64,000 nt of DNA, taken from NCBI RefSeq assembly GCF_014656135.1, contig NZ_BNBV01000009.1, forward strand, positions 124,001 through 188,000, read 5' to 3'. Shown piece by piece: positions 35,445 to 43,457 of the stretch. A program made the position numbers and the translations under genes. The notes beneath the pieces are model-generated. The model did not search any database, had not been told where the DNA came from, and was given only the letters and a program-made list of their open reading frames with translations. Every line of letters starts with the position of its first letter. Position 1 is the first letter of the stretch. Source of the stretch: Streptomyces thermodiastaticus. Its GTDB lineage: Bacteria; Actinomycetota; Actinomycetes; Streptomycetales; Streptomycetaceae.

Positions 35445-36322
35445 AGCGATCCCAGCAACCCTTCGATGAGCTCCAGTGACTCTCGCGGACTGAGAGCCTG
35501 CGATCGGATAATCCCATAGCGAGCAGCCGCCAGAGCCCCTTGCTCCGGGTCTGTCTGCAGGGAGCCGATCCCTTGTGCCTCGGCGTACACAAACTTCTTG
35601 CCGTCCTTGCGAGTGACTACGGTGAACGGCCCATTGACACCGGCGTTGTCCTCGCGGTCGACCGGCATGACCTGGATCTCGACATTGCGCCTCTGGCCCA
35701 TCACCAGCAGATGCTCCAACTGCCCGCGCAGTACGGCCTTACCCCCGTAGGGACGCCGCAGGACTGCCTCGTCCAGCACGAAGCTCAGCAGCGGTGCGGG
35801 CCGACGATCGAAGATGTCCTGTCGGGCCAACCGTGCCGCCACTCGCTGCTCGATGACCTCGTCATCCAAGGGAGGACGCCTCATGGCGAGCAGTGCCCTC
35901 ATGTACTCCTCGGTCTGGAGCAGGCCCTTGACCACGAGGGTGTCGTACGCGACCAGCTCGATGGCCTCCTTCTCCAGCTGGGCCATCCCCTGGAAGAACA
36001 CCGGATACTGCGCCCGCTCCACCTCCTCCTTCCACACGCACAGCAACCCCTCCGCCCCCAGCACCTCATCGGCCTGGTCGATCGCCCTGGGCGACGGGAT
36101 CCGGCGCCCCTGCTCGAACGAGGCGATCGTGGAAGCCGAGTACCCGAGCCTCCTGCCGAACTCCTCACGGTCCAGTCCCGCCCGCAGCCGGAGCATCTTC
36201 ATGGTCTGGCCGAACGCCACCACAACACCCCGCCCCGCGTCGCCCTCGGGACGCCGCCCCGCGACCCGGTCGTCGTTCTCCCGGCCGTCCCGGGCCGCGA
36301 TCTCTCGCTCCGTCATGTGCAT
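35441..36322 (-). CDS. XRE-family regulator with DUF5753 (WhiJ/Scr1-like)
   Basis: 293 aa from ATG 36322, chosen for the AGGAGG 5 nt upstream; the ten residues before it have no ribosome site. Cro/CI-type helix-turn-helix at ~39-80 (LRAGLDREEFGRRLGYSAST). The C-terminal DUF5753 (~105-290) includes YDTLVVKGLLQTEEYMRALL and SFVLDEAVLRRPYGG. Together with the downstream DUF397 gene and the divergent ATPase gene it forms the WhiJ-like three-gene unit found in many paralogous copies in Streptomyces. A 23-bp palindrome 96 nt upstream is the likely binding site. Confidence 0.92.
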   Translation of the reverse strand: MHMTEREIAARDGRENDDRVAGRRPEGDAGRGVVVAFGQTMKMLRLRAGLDREEFGRRLGYSASTIASFEQGRRIPSPRAIDQADEVLGAEGLLCVWKEEVERAQYPVFFQGMAQLEKEAIELVAYDTLVVKGLLQTEEYMRALLAMRRPPLDDEVIEQRVAARLARQDIFDRRPAPLLSFVLDEAVLRRPYGGKAVLRGQLEHLLVMGQRRNVEIQVMPVDREDNAGVNGPFTVVTRKDGKKFVYAEAQGIGSLQTDPEQGALAAARYGIIRSQALSPRESLELIEGLLGSL

Positions 36323-36417
36323 CACCGCCTCCTGGGCGCAACGCTCCCGCAAAGGGAACCGTCACGGTCCGCGCCTCCTACACGCGCCGACAGCGCACGT
36401 ACAGCCGCCTGCTGTCA

Positions 36418-36440
36418 TAGCGTCACCACTGGTCACGCTA
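36418..36440. promoter_or_regulatory. 23-bp palindromic operator over divergent promoters
   Basis: TAGCGT-C-ACCA-C-TGGT-C-ACGCTA is symmetric at 10 of 11 base pairs. Each end reads TAGCGT outward on its own strand, a good -10 hexamer, so one bound repressor could cover both promoters: the WhiJ-like gene on the left and the ATPase gene on the right (ATG 36466). Confidence 0.65.
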
Positions 36441-36465
36441 CGCGACCGACAGGACCGTGGACGGC

Positions 36466-37017
36466 ATGACGACAAAACCCGCGCACCCCTTCCAACCCAT
36501 CGAACCCACCGCCTCCTTGGGCATCAGGAACAACACGGACGCCGCCCATTCCCCCTCCCTGCCCCAGACCTCGCCGGCTCACACCTTCGCCATGCGCTTC
36601 ACCTCCACACCCCGAGGCGCCCGCCTCGCCCGCCGCCTGACCGCCGTCCGGCTGGACGCCTGGGGGATCCCGTACGGCACCGACCCGCACGATGCGATCG
36701 TGCTGATCACCGCCGAACTCGCGGCGAACGCCGTGCGCCACGGCCATGTCCCCGGCCGTGATTTCCACCTGCGCCTTCACGATCTCCCCACCGCACCCGG
36801 GGGCCGTACCGTCCGTGTCGAGGTCACCGACACCCGCGCCGAACGCACGCCTCGCCGTCGCGCCACGCCGTGCGACCCCGCTGACGCGGAGGAGACCGGT
36901 CGCGGGCTGCTCCTCGTCGCTCATCTCGCCGCCCGCTGGGACTGGCACCCGCGCTCGGACGGGCCGGGCAAGACCGTGTGGGCCGAGTACACGTTCCCGC
37001 CCGGGTTTCCGTCGTGA
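36466..37017 (+). CDS. HATPase_c ATP-binding protein (RsbW/anti-sigma-like)
   Basis: 183 aa from ATG 36466 (in-frame GTG 36457 is possible). Anti-sigma/serine-kinase-like ATPase fold: N-box ITAELAANAVRHG (~86), VRVEVTDTRAE (~118), EETGRGLLLVAHLAARW (~144). Single-domain proteins of this type accompany WhiJ-like regulators in Streptomyces (AbaA-like units). Divergent from the XRE regulator with the palindrome between, and coupled to the tiny gene downstream (GTGA overlap). Confidence 0.88.
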   Translation: MTTKPAHPFQPIEPTASLGIRNNTDAAHSPSLPQTSPAHTFAMRFTSTPRGARLARRLTAVRLDAWGIPYGTDPHDAIVLITAELAANAVRHGHVPGRDFHLRLHDLPTAPGGRTVRVEVTDTRAERTPRRRATPCDPADAEETGRGLLLVAHLAARWDWHPRSDGPGKTVWAEYTFPPGFPS

Positions 37018-37181
37018 GCCCGCCCGAGCGCCGCGCCCCCGGCTGGACAGGTACGTACCCGTACCCGTACCCCTCAAGGGAGGAGGGCACGGCCCGCGCC
37101 CAGCAGGCACGCGCCGCTCTGCGGGCGTGGAACGGCTACGACCCGAGCGCGGGCGAACAGGCGGAGCTGGACGCCGAGTGA
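37014..37181 (+). CDS. Small hypothetical protein
   Basis: 55 aa from GTG 37014, overlapping the ATPase stop by 4 nt, which is the main support for translation. It contains a YPYPYP run coded by three GTACCC units and an Ala/Arg helix (ARAQQARAALRAWNGYD), ending acidic. No known domain. Confidence 0.6.
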   Translation: MSPPERRAPGWTGTYPYPYPSREEGTARAQQARAALRAWNGYDPSAGEQAELDAE

Positions 37182-37193
37182 TAATTCTGTGAA

Positions 37194-37214
37194 ATCGGAC
37201 GCGCCGCGTCCGAT
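37194..37214. promoter_or_regulatory. Perfect 21-bp palindrome before the HelD-like gene
   Basis: ATCGGACGCG, central C, CGCGTCCGAT. It lies 13 nt after the stop of the tiny gene and 33 nt before the HelD-like ATG, just downstream of an A/T-rich TGATAATTCTGTG. Could be a short terminator or an operator of the next gene. Confidence 0.5.
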
Positions 37215-37246
37215 GCGGCCCGGGGCCGTGAGGGAGGGAACACCAC

Positions 37247-40200
37247 ATGGGCGTGCCCGCGCACGATGACGTCATAGCCTTCGAGCAGAAGAAGGTGGAT
37301 TTCGCCTACGACTGCTACGAAGCCCGGCTGGCCCAGATGAGCGGCACATCCGTGGCCAAGGCCTCGGCCAGCGGAAAGGACGGCGTCACCAACCGCATCA
37401 AAGCCGAGGAACAGGCCGCCGCGTACGACGGCCTGGGCGGCGAAAGCCTGGTCATCGGCCGCGTCGACGCCCGCGATCCGCGCGAAGGGCTCACGACCTG
37501 GTACGTCGGGCGGCGCACGGTCTGGGACGAGGCCCACGACCAGGTGGTCGTGAACTGGACGAACGAGCTGGCCAGGAGGTGGTTCGACGCGTCACCGGAA
37601 GCACCGGGCGAGGTGGTGCTGCGGCGGCGCCTGATCTGCTCGCAGCGCGTGGTGCAGGACTACACCGACGACATCACGCCCGCCGTTCCGGCCCCGGGCG
37701 CGCCCGGTCCGCGAAGCACCGTGCCCGAACCGCGCACCGGCGCGAAGGCGGCGCGGCAGCCGGCGAAAGCGCCTGGCCCGATCACCCACGGCGAGAAGGC
37801 CGGGCGCGACACGGCCGGCCGGCCGGTTCCCACTCCCGGCGACATCGTGGACATCCAGCGACGCAAGCCCCAGCAGCCCGACGCGCTGCTTCTTCGGGAG
37901 CTCCGGCGCTCGCGCGGCGGCCGCATGCGGGACATCGTCGAGACGATCCAGCGCGACCAGATGGCACTGGTCACCGGCGCTCCCTCCGAGATCCTGGTCA
38001 TCCAGGGCGGCCCGGGAACCGGTAAGTCCGCGGTCGGTCTGCACCGCGTGACCTGGCTGGTGAACAACGACCACTTCCCCGCGCGGGACATCCTGGTCAT
38101 CGGTCCCCACCAGAGGTTCCTCGATTACGTGGGTCAGGTCCTGCCCACCCTCGGCACCCGGGACGTCAACGCCGTGCAGCTGTCCCGCCTGTGGGGCGGG
38201 GACGTCCGAGGCACCGACAGCACCCGTACACGGCAGGTGAAGTCCGACGAGCGCATGGCCTTTGTCCTGCGGCGGCGCGTCGAGGGCGACTACCGCCCTG
38301 CGGCACTCGACGACCTCACCGAGGCCCCCTCCTTCGAGGGGGACGAGCCCGCGTTCGTCGTCACGACCGCCGGCACGACCCTGCGGGTGGCCCGCTCGGA
38401 GATCACCGCCGTCCTGGAGGAGGTCCGGCGGGGCGGTGGAGCGTACCGCGAGCGTCGCGACCGGTTCCGGGGCCGGGTCGTCGACCTGCTGCTGCGGGAA
38501 CTCGTCGCCGTCGCTCCGCGCCGCAGCCGCGACCACACGATCCGCCGTCAACTGGAGCGCAACCGGAGCGTCGAACGCCTGGTCGAGCGCATCTGGCCGT
38601 CCCCCAGCCCGGCGGAGGCCCTGCGCACCCTGTACGACTCGCCGCAGCTGCTGCGCGCCTGCGCCGAGGGTGTCCTCGACGAGGCGGAGCAGGCGGCCCT
38701 GCACCGCCCCCGCGCGGCCAAGGCGGACGAGGAACCGTGGACGCTGGACGATCGGGTCTGCCTGGAGGAACTCCGTTACCTCATCACCGGCGAGACACTC
38801 CGTCACTACGGGCACATCATCATCGACGAGGCCCAGGACCTGACGCCGATGCAGGCGCGGTCGCTTCGGCGTCGTCTGGCGGCGAGTGGTTCCATGACCG
38901 TCCTCGGCGACCTGGCCCAGGCCACCGGCCCTCACGCCTACACCGACTGGGACCGTCTCGGCCGGCTGCTCGCGGGCCAGGGTGAGCACCGGGTGGCCGA
39001 GCTGACCACCAGCTACCGCGTCCCGGCGGACATCATGGAGTTCGCCGCGCCCCTGGCCCGTGCGGTCGCCCCGACGCTGCCTCGCCCGCGCACGATCCCC
39101 CGCGACGCCGGATTCGACGCCGTCCGGGTGATCCGGACCGAACCGGATGCGCTCGTCCGTGAGACGGTCGCCCGGGTCCGCGAGCTGACCGGCACCACCG
39201 ACGGGAGGACGCTGCGGTCTGTGGCCGTCGTCGTCCCCGACGGCTTCGCGGCCGCCGAGGAGATCACTCGTCGGCTCGCGGAGGCGGACGGCATCACCGC
39301 CGAGGAGCACCGGGCCGTCACCGTGCTCGCGGCCTCGGAGGCCAAGGGGCTGGAGTTCGATCACGTCGTCGTGGTCGAACCCGCAGCCCTCGCCGGCGAC
39401 GAACCCGCCGGCCTGCGCCTGCTCTACATCGCCCTGACCCGCAGCACACAGAGCCTGACGATCATGCACTCCGTTCCCCTGCCACCGCCCCTGACCGCTG
39501 ACGACGGCCACACCGAGACGACCGCATCCGACGGCGGGCTGCCCGCCCCCGGTACGTGGCTGAGGGTCCGGGTGGTCGCCGAGACCGAGGGCGACTACTG
39601 GGCCGAGGCCCTCGATCGCACCGTCGGCCGTCCGCTCCGTGTCGTCGTGCGCAAGGGTGGTGCCACTCCCGCCGTCGGCAAGGAGCTACGGGTCTGGGTG
39701 CAGCGTCACCTGCCGGCCGCGACGGACGTCCGTGCGGACGCCTTCGGCCGCCTGCCCATCTCCCCGACCATGCTCGGGCGCTACCTGGACGCACTCGGCG
39801 TGGTCGCCGAACTGAGCCGTGGGGAGGTTGCGGACACCACCCGAGAGAGGGTCTCCGAGCTGAAGGGCATGGCCGGCCGCTGTCTCGAATGCGACCGTCA
39901 CGACTGGCTGGACGTGTGGCAGGTGCTCGGCCGCCCCGAGAGGTCACGCTTGGTGAGGCTGAGGAACCTGGCGATCAGCACCAACCAGGCGCTGAAGTCC
40001 GGCACGTTCGATCCGGACGTGTTCCGGGCCGAGCTGGACCGAAGCGGCTGGGCCGGTCCACTTGACGTGGCACGGCGGACGCTGTCGGAGCGACGCGCCG
40101 CCGGCATGGAGGACAGCGGGCAGGCTCCCGTGACGCAGGCCCCGGACAGCCGGTCGCAGGCCGCGCACGCCGCCTCGTCACTCCCCGGGGACCGCGCACC

Positions 40201-40750
40201 GGTCGACGCGCCCGAGCCCTCTCAGCCCACCGAGGAGGATTCCCGGCACCCGCGGCCGGAGGAGTCCGGCAGCCCGGTCGCCGTCCCCGGCCCGGTCCCG
40301 TCGGCCGCGGGTCTCGCACGGCATCCGGAGGCGGCCGCGGGTCTCGCACGGCATCTGGAGGCGGCCGCGGCCGCCGACCGCACCTGCAAGACCCATGAGG
40401 CGGTGCGGCTGGAGCTGATGGCGGCGTTGCTGCGCGCCGATCTTCAGCCCGAGTCCACCGCGGTCGTGGACGTCAGCTGCGTCACCGCAACCGGTCTTGC
40501 GGTGTACGAGATTCTCGGCTCCGGCAGCAGCCGCCATGCCGACCTGCGTGCCGGGGCAGCCCGGCTGCTGGAGATCGCCCACACTCTGCCGGACGAGCCG
40601 GAGCGCCTGTATCTCGTGCTCTGCGCACCCCCGGCCGAGCCCTGGTCCGCCGGCTGCGTCCGCGACGTCTTCGGGGTCGAGGTCGTCTGGCGCACTCAGG
40701 ACGGCGGCTGGGAGGGCGGCGAGGTGACGGCGGCCCTGGGGGCGGGCTGA
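37247..40750 (+). CDS. HelD-like UvrD/Rep-type ATPase with large C-terminal extension
   Basis: 1167 aa from ATG 37247 (GGAGGGAA upstream). The N-terminus (DVIAFEQKKVDFAYDCYEAR) resembles the coiled arm HelD uses to enter RNA polymerase. Superfamily 1 motifs: Walker A GGPGTGKSAVGLHR (~254), Walker B IIIDEAQDLTP (~524), GDLAQAT (~551), TSYRVP (~587), SEAKGLEFDHVVVVEP (~700) and LYIALTRS (~726). HelD proteins are usually ~700-750 aa; here ~400 residues follow: a module (~765-955) with CLECDRHDWLDVW, a disordered Pro/Ser linker, and a final domain ~1045-1160 (VDVSCVTATGLAVYEILG; LRAGAARLLEIAHTL) faintly like a PD-(D/E)XK nuclease fold without the catalytic Lys. Function probably RNA polymerase recycling or DNA transaction; uncertain. 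Confidence 0.8.
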   Translation: MGVPAHDDVIAFEQKKVDFAYDCYEARLAQMSGTSVAKASASGKDGVTNRIKAEEQAAAYDGLGGESLVIGRVDARDPREGLTTWYVGRRTVWDEAHDQVVVNWTNELARRWFDASPEAPGEVVLRRRLICSQRVVQDYTDDITPAVPAPGAPGPRSTVPEPRTGAKAARQPAKAPGPITHGEKAGRDTAGRPVPTPGDIVDIQRRKPQQPDALLLRELRRSRGGRMRDIVETIQRDQMALVTGAPSEILVIQGGPGTGKSAVGLHRVTWLVNNDHFPARDILVIGPHQRFLDYVGQVLPTLGTRDVNAVQLSRLWGGDVRGTDSTRTRQVKSDERMAFVLRRRVEGDYRPAALDDLTEAPSFEGDEPAFVVTTAGTTLRVARSEITAVLEEVRRGGGAYRERRDRFRGRVVDLLLRELVAVAPRRSRDHTIRRQLERNRSVERLVERIWPSPSPAEALRTLYDSPQLLRACAEGVLDEAEQAALHRPRAAKADEEPWTLDDRVCLEELRYLITGETLRHYGHIIIDEAQDLTPMQARSLRRRLAASGSMTVLGDLAQATGPHAYTDWDRLGRLLAGQGEHRVAELTTSYRVPADIMEFAAPLARAVAPTLPRPRTIPRDAGFDAVRVIRTEPDALVRETVARVRELTGTTDGRTLRSVAVVVPDGFAAAEEITRRLAEADGITAEEHRAVTVLAASEAKGLEFDHVVVVEPAALAGDEPAGLRLLYIALTRSTQSLTIMHSVPLPPPLTADDGHTETTASDGGLPAPGTWLRVRVVAETEGDYWAEALDRTVGRPLRVVVRKGGATPAVGKELRVWVQRHLPAATDVRADAFGRLPISPTMLGRYLDALGVVAELSRGEVADTTRERVSELKGMAGRCLECDRHDWLDVWQVLGRPERSRLVRLRNLAISTNQALKSGTFDPDVFRAELDRSGWAGPLDVARRTLSERRAAGMEDSGQAPVTQAPDSRSQAAHAASSLPGDRAPVDAPEPSQPTEEDSRHPRPEESGSPVAVPGPVPSAAGLARHPEAAAGLARHLEAAAAADRTCKTHEAVRLELMAALLRADLQPESTAVVDVSCVTATGLAVYEILGSGSSRHADLRAGAARLLEIAHTLPDEPERLYLVLCAPPAEPWSAGCVRDVFGVEVVWRTQDGGWEGGEVTAALGAG
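40303..40370 (+). repeat. 30-bp tandem repeat in the HelD-like gene
   Basis: Two nearly identical 30-bp units coding for AAGLARHPEA and AAGLARHLEA, followed by a partial third. They lie in the disordered linker before the C-terminal domain; in frame, so neutral to coding. Confidence 0.75.
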
Positions 40751-40933
40751 CAAGCACCGGCCGACGGGCGGCATGGGCAGGCTCCGTGTCCGAAGCCCTC
40801 TCCGCCGCGCCGGTGCCGTAGCCGCCGTGAGCCAAGCAGCCGGGCCGGGCAGGGCGAGCGGACACCCAGCGGACCGGGACACGCACCCGCCCGACCCGAC
40901 CCCACACCCCGGCCCGTGCGCCAGGATGGGGCC

Positions 40934-41776
40934 ATGAACGCCATCATCTCCGCATCCGAACTCGCGAGCGTGCTCGCGGGGCCGAATCCTCCGGTGCTGC
41001 TCGATGTGCGCTGGCAGCTCACGGTGCCGGGGCAGCCGCCCTTCGACGGGCGGGCCGCCTACGCGTCCGGGCACATCCCCGGAGCCGTCTTCGTCGACCT
41101 GGACCGGGAGCTGGCCTCGGCGCCGGGCGTGAACGGCCGGCATCCGCTGCCCGACGCGGCCGAGTTCGGTGCCGCGATGCGCCGGGCCGGGGTGTCCGCA
41201 TCCCGGCCGGTCGTCGCCTACGACGGCGGGCAGGGCTGGGCGGCGGCCCGTGCGTGGTGGCTGCTGCGCTGGGCCGGGCACCCTGATGTGCGGGTGCTGG
41301 ACGGCGGCCTGGCGGCCTGGGACGGGCCGCTGGAGACCGAGGTGCCCGAGCCCGCCGAGGGCGACTTCTCACCGGCGCCGGGCGCGCTGCCGCTGCTGGA
41401 CGCCGACGGGGCCGCGGAGCTGGCGCGGTCGGGGCTGCTGCTGGACGCGCGGGCGGGGGAGCGGTACCGGGGTGAGGTCGAGCCGATCGACCGGGTCGGC
41501 GGCCACATCCCGGGGGCGGTCTCCGCGCCCACCACCGACAACGCCGGCGCGGACGGCCGGCTGCTGCCCGCGGCCGAACTGCGGGAGCGGTTCCGGAAGC
41601 TGGGCGCCGGCGACGGCACGCCGGTGGGCGTGTACTGCGGCTCGGGCGTGTCCGCCGCGCACGAGGTGCTGGCCCTCGCGGTGGCGGGCATTCCGGCGGC
41701 CCTGTACGCCGGTTCCTGGTCGGAGTGGTCCGCGGACCCGTCCCGGCCGGTGGCGGTGGGTCCTGATCCGCGGTAG
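40934..41776 (+). CDS. Sulfurtransferase, tandem rhodanese domains
   Basis: 280 aa from ATG 40934. Two rhodanese folds: inactive N-terminal (~5-125, VLLDVRW ... GHIPGAVFVDLD) and active C-terminal (~145-275) with catalytic Cys in VYCGSGVSAAH (~234). The CGSGVS loop and the general layout fit thiosulfate/3-mercaptopyruvate sulfurtransferases. No ribosome site; CAGGAT ends 6 nt before the ATG, so possibly leaderless. Divergent regulation not evident; it converges on sepH. Confidence 0.92.
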   Translation: MNAIISASELASVLAGPNPPVLLDVRWQLTVPGQPPFDGRAAYASGHIPGAVFVDLDRELASAPGVNGRHPLPDAAEFGAAMRRAGVSASRPVVAYDGGQGWAAARAWWLLRWAGHPDVRVLDGGLAAWDGPLETEVPEPAEGDFSPAPGALPLLDADGAAELARSGLLLDARAGERYRGEVEPIDRVGGHIPGAVSAPTTDNAGADGRLLPAAELRERFRKLGAGDGTPVGVYCGSGVSAAHEVLALAVAGIPAALYAGSWSEWSADPSRPVAVGPDPR

Positions 41777-41859
41777 CGAAGCAGCGGCCTTCCAGCGGCA
41801 GCCTCCCGGCCGTGCGGTGTCCGCGGCGGCGGGGAGGCGCTGCCTGAGGCTTCCCGCGA

Positions 41860-42876
41860 CTACTCCTTCTTCTTGCGCCGGGTGCCGAAGACGATCTCGT
41901 CCCAGCTCGGGACGGCGGCGCGGCGTCCGGGGCGGACGCCGTCGGCCTCGGCCTGGCGGTCGGTGGCCCCGATGAGCCGCTCGCGGTGCCCGCCGACCGA
42001 ACGGGGCATCAGGACGTCGGCGTAGGCGGAGCCGGCGGAGGCGGCCGGAGCCGGTGGTTCCGCCACGGCGTCCTTCTCGGCGGCCTCGGAGGAGTCCGCG
42101 CGGTCGGGCACCACCAGGTCGCCGCGGAAGCTCGGCACCGCCTCCAGCAGGCTGGTCAGCGAGTCGCGCTCGGCGGCCTCCCCGGGGGACTCGGGCGACT
42201 GCGAGGGCAGTGTCGTACGGTCCCGGTCCCGGTCGAAGGCGCGTTCGCGCGGGAGCCGGGCGATGCGCGGCACGAACGGGTAGGGCGGTTCCAGCGAGCC
42301 GAGGTCGTCGGACTCGCCGATCAGGGCGCGGGCCTCTTCGTCCACCGCCTGCACCAGGCGGCGCGGCGGGTCGTAGGTCCAGCTCGCCGAGTGCGGCTCG
42401 CCCGCGACGCGGTAGACGAGCAGCACCTCCCAGGTGCCGTCGTCGCGGCGCCAGGAGTCCCACTGGACGGTGTCCCGTTCGGCGCCGCGCATCAGCAGCC
42501 GTTCCTGGACGACGTCGCCGAGCAGCGGGCCGGAGTTCTCGCCGGGGCGGCGGACGGGGGTCTTGCGGGCGCGTTCGGCCATGAAGGCGCGCTCGGCGAG
42601 GACGGGTCCCTCGAAGCGGCGTACGCGATCCACGGGGATGCCGGCCATCTGGGCGACTTCCTCCGCGGTCGCGCCTGCTCGTATCCGCGCCTGGATGTCG
42701 CGCGGACGCAGATGGCTCTCGACCTCGATCTCGATCTGGCCGAGGCGGGGCCGGTCGCCGCGCACGGCGGCGCGGAGCCGTTCGTCGATCGGAAGCGTGT
42801 ACTCCGTCGAGTCCGCAGCCTTCAGCACCAGTCGTGTGCCGTCATTGGAGACGGCCACGACACGCAGTTCGGGCAT
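41860..42876 (-). CDS. sepH: Cell division protein SepH (DUF3071)
   Basis: 338 aa from ATG 42876 (GGGAGG upstream). N-terminal DUF3071 domain (~1-175, MPELRVVAVSNDGTRLVLK) includes a helix-turn-helix-like segment (ATAEEVAQMAGIPVDRVRRF, ~70-90) needed in SepH for binding FtsZ and promoting Z-ring assembly. The rest is low-complexity acidic, ending in a conserved basic tail AVPSWDEIVFGTRRKKKE. Highly conserved in actinobacteria; this architecture and tail are diagnostic. Confidence 0.92.
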   Translation of the reverse strand: MPELRVVAVSNDGTRLVLKAADSTEYTLPIDERLRAAVRGDRPRLGQIEIEVESHLRPRDIQARIRAGATAEEVAQMAGIPVDRVRRFEGPVLAERAFMAERARKTPVRRPGENSGPLLGDVVQERLLMRGAERDTVQWDSWRRDDGTWEVLLVYRVAGEPHSASWTYDPPRRLVQAVDEEARALIGESDDLGSLEPPYPFVPRIARLPRERAFDRDRDRTTLPSQSPESPGEAAERDSLTSLLEAVPSFRGDLVVPDRADSSEAAEKDAVAEPPAPAASAGSAYADVLMPRSVGGHRERLIGATDRQAEADGVRPGRRAAVPSWDEIVFGTRRKKKE

Positions 42877-43457
42877 GGGGACCTCCCGGGTGGTGCCTGC
42901 CGACGTCACGTGCGTCGCTGCTTCCGCTCTGTCGAGTGTGGCCTGCCCGGGTGCAGCCTGCCACAACCTTGCCGAGTTGCCCGGCGTGTCGGGCGTGGGC
43001 CCTGGATCGCCGTTATGGCACGGTTACCTGTTTACCACGCTCAGTGACCGCAGTCGTCACCCTGTGCAACCATCCCCTCCCGGCGGTCCAGCAAGGCCCG
43101 TGCACCCAGGCGGGAGACCGGGCCCAGGGTTCGCAACAGTACTCCATTTGGGCCACGTGCGTGGATTGGCACGCCGCCCAACTTCTGGCAAGGGGTGGGA
43201 CTTGGCCGTCCCTGACCCCTTTCTTCGATCATGAACGTGGCGTACTTCACGGAATCGCCAGAAATGGAACCAACGGTTTCGTCCGTACGTCCCTTTCTTG
43301 CGCGGTCGGGCGAAGAGGTCCCGAAGATCACGACGACGCCGTGAAGATCACCTTCGTGGCCGGAAGGCGCAGAACCCACCCGAAAGGTGATCTCGACCGG
43401 AAGGCGGCTATCGTCCGACAGTCACCCGAATGGATGAGAGGCAGGAACGATCCGGTC
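42877..43457. other. Long divergent region between sepH and a membrane-protein gene
   Basis: 581 bp with no credible gene; the open frame on the plus strand has no ribosome site until 43458. It is the least GC-rich part of this neighbourhood around 43190-43300. Possible promoters: GGAACC-N16-CGTC (43266-43291), ECF-sigma-like, and TATCGT at 43409-43414. Confidence 0.45.
43266..43293 (+). promoter_or_regulatory. ECF-sigma-like promoter
   Basis: GGAACC at 43266-43271, 16-nt spacer, CGTCCC at 43288-43293. The AAC/CGTC pair with 16 nt is the general ECF sigma pattern (SigE-like in Streptomyces). About 165 nt before the next start. Confidence 0.35.
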
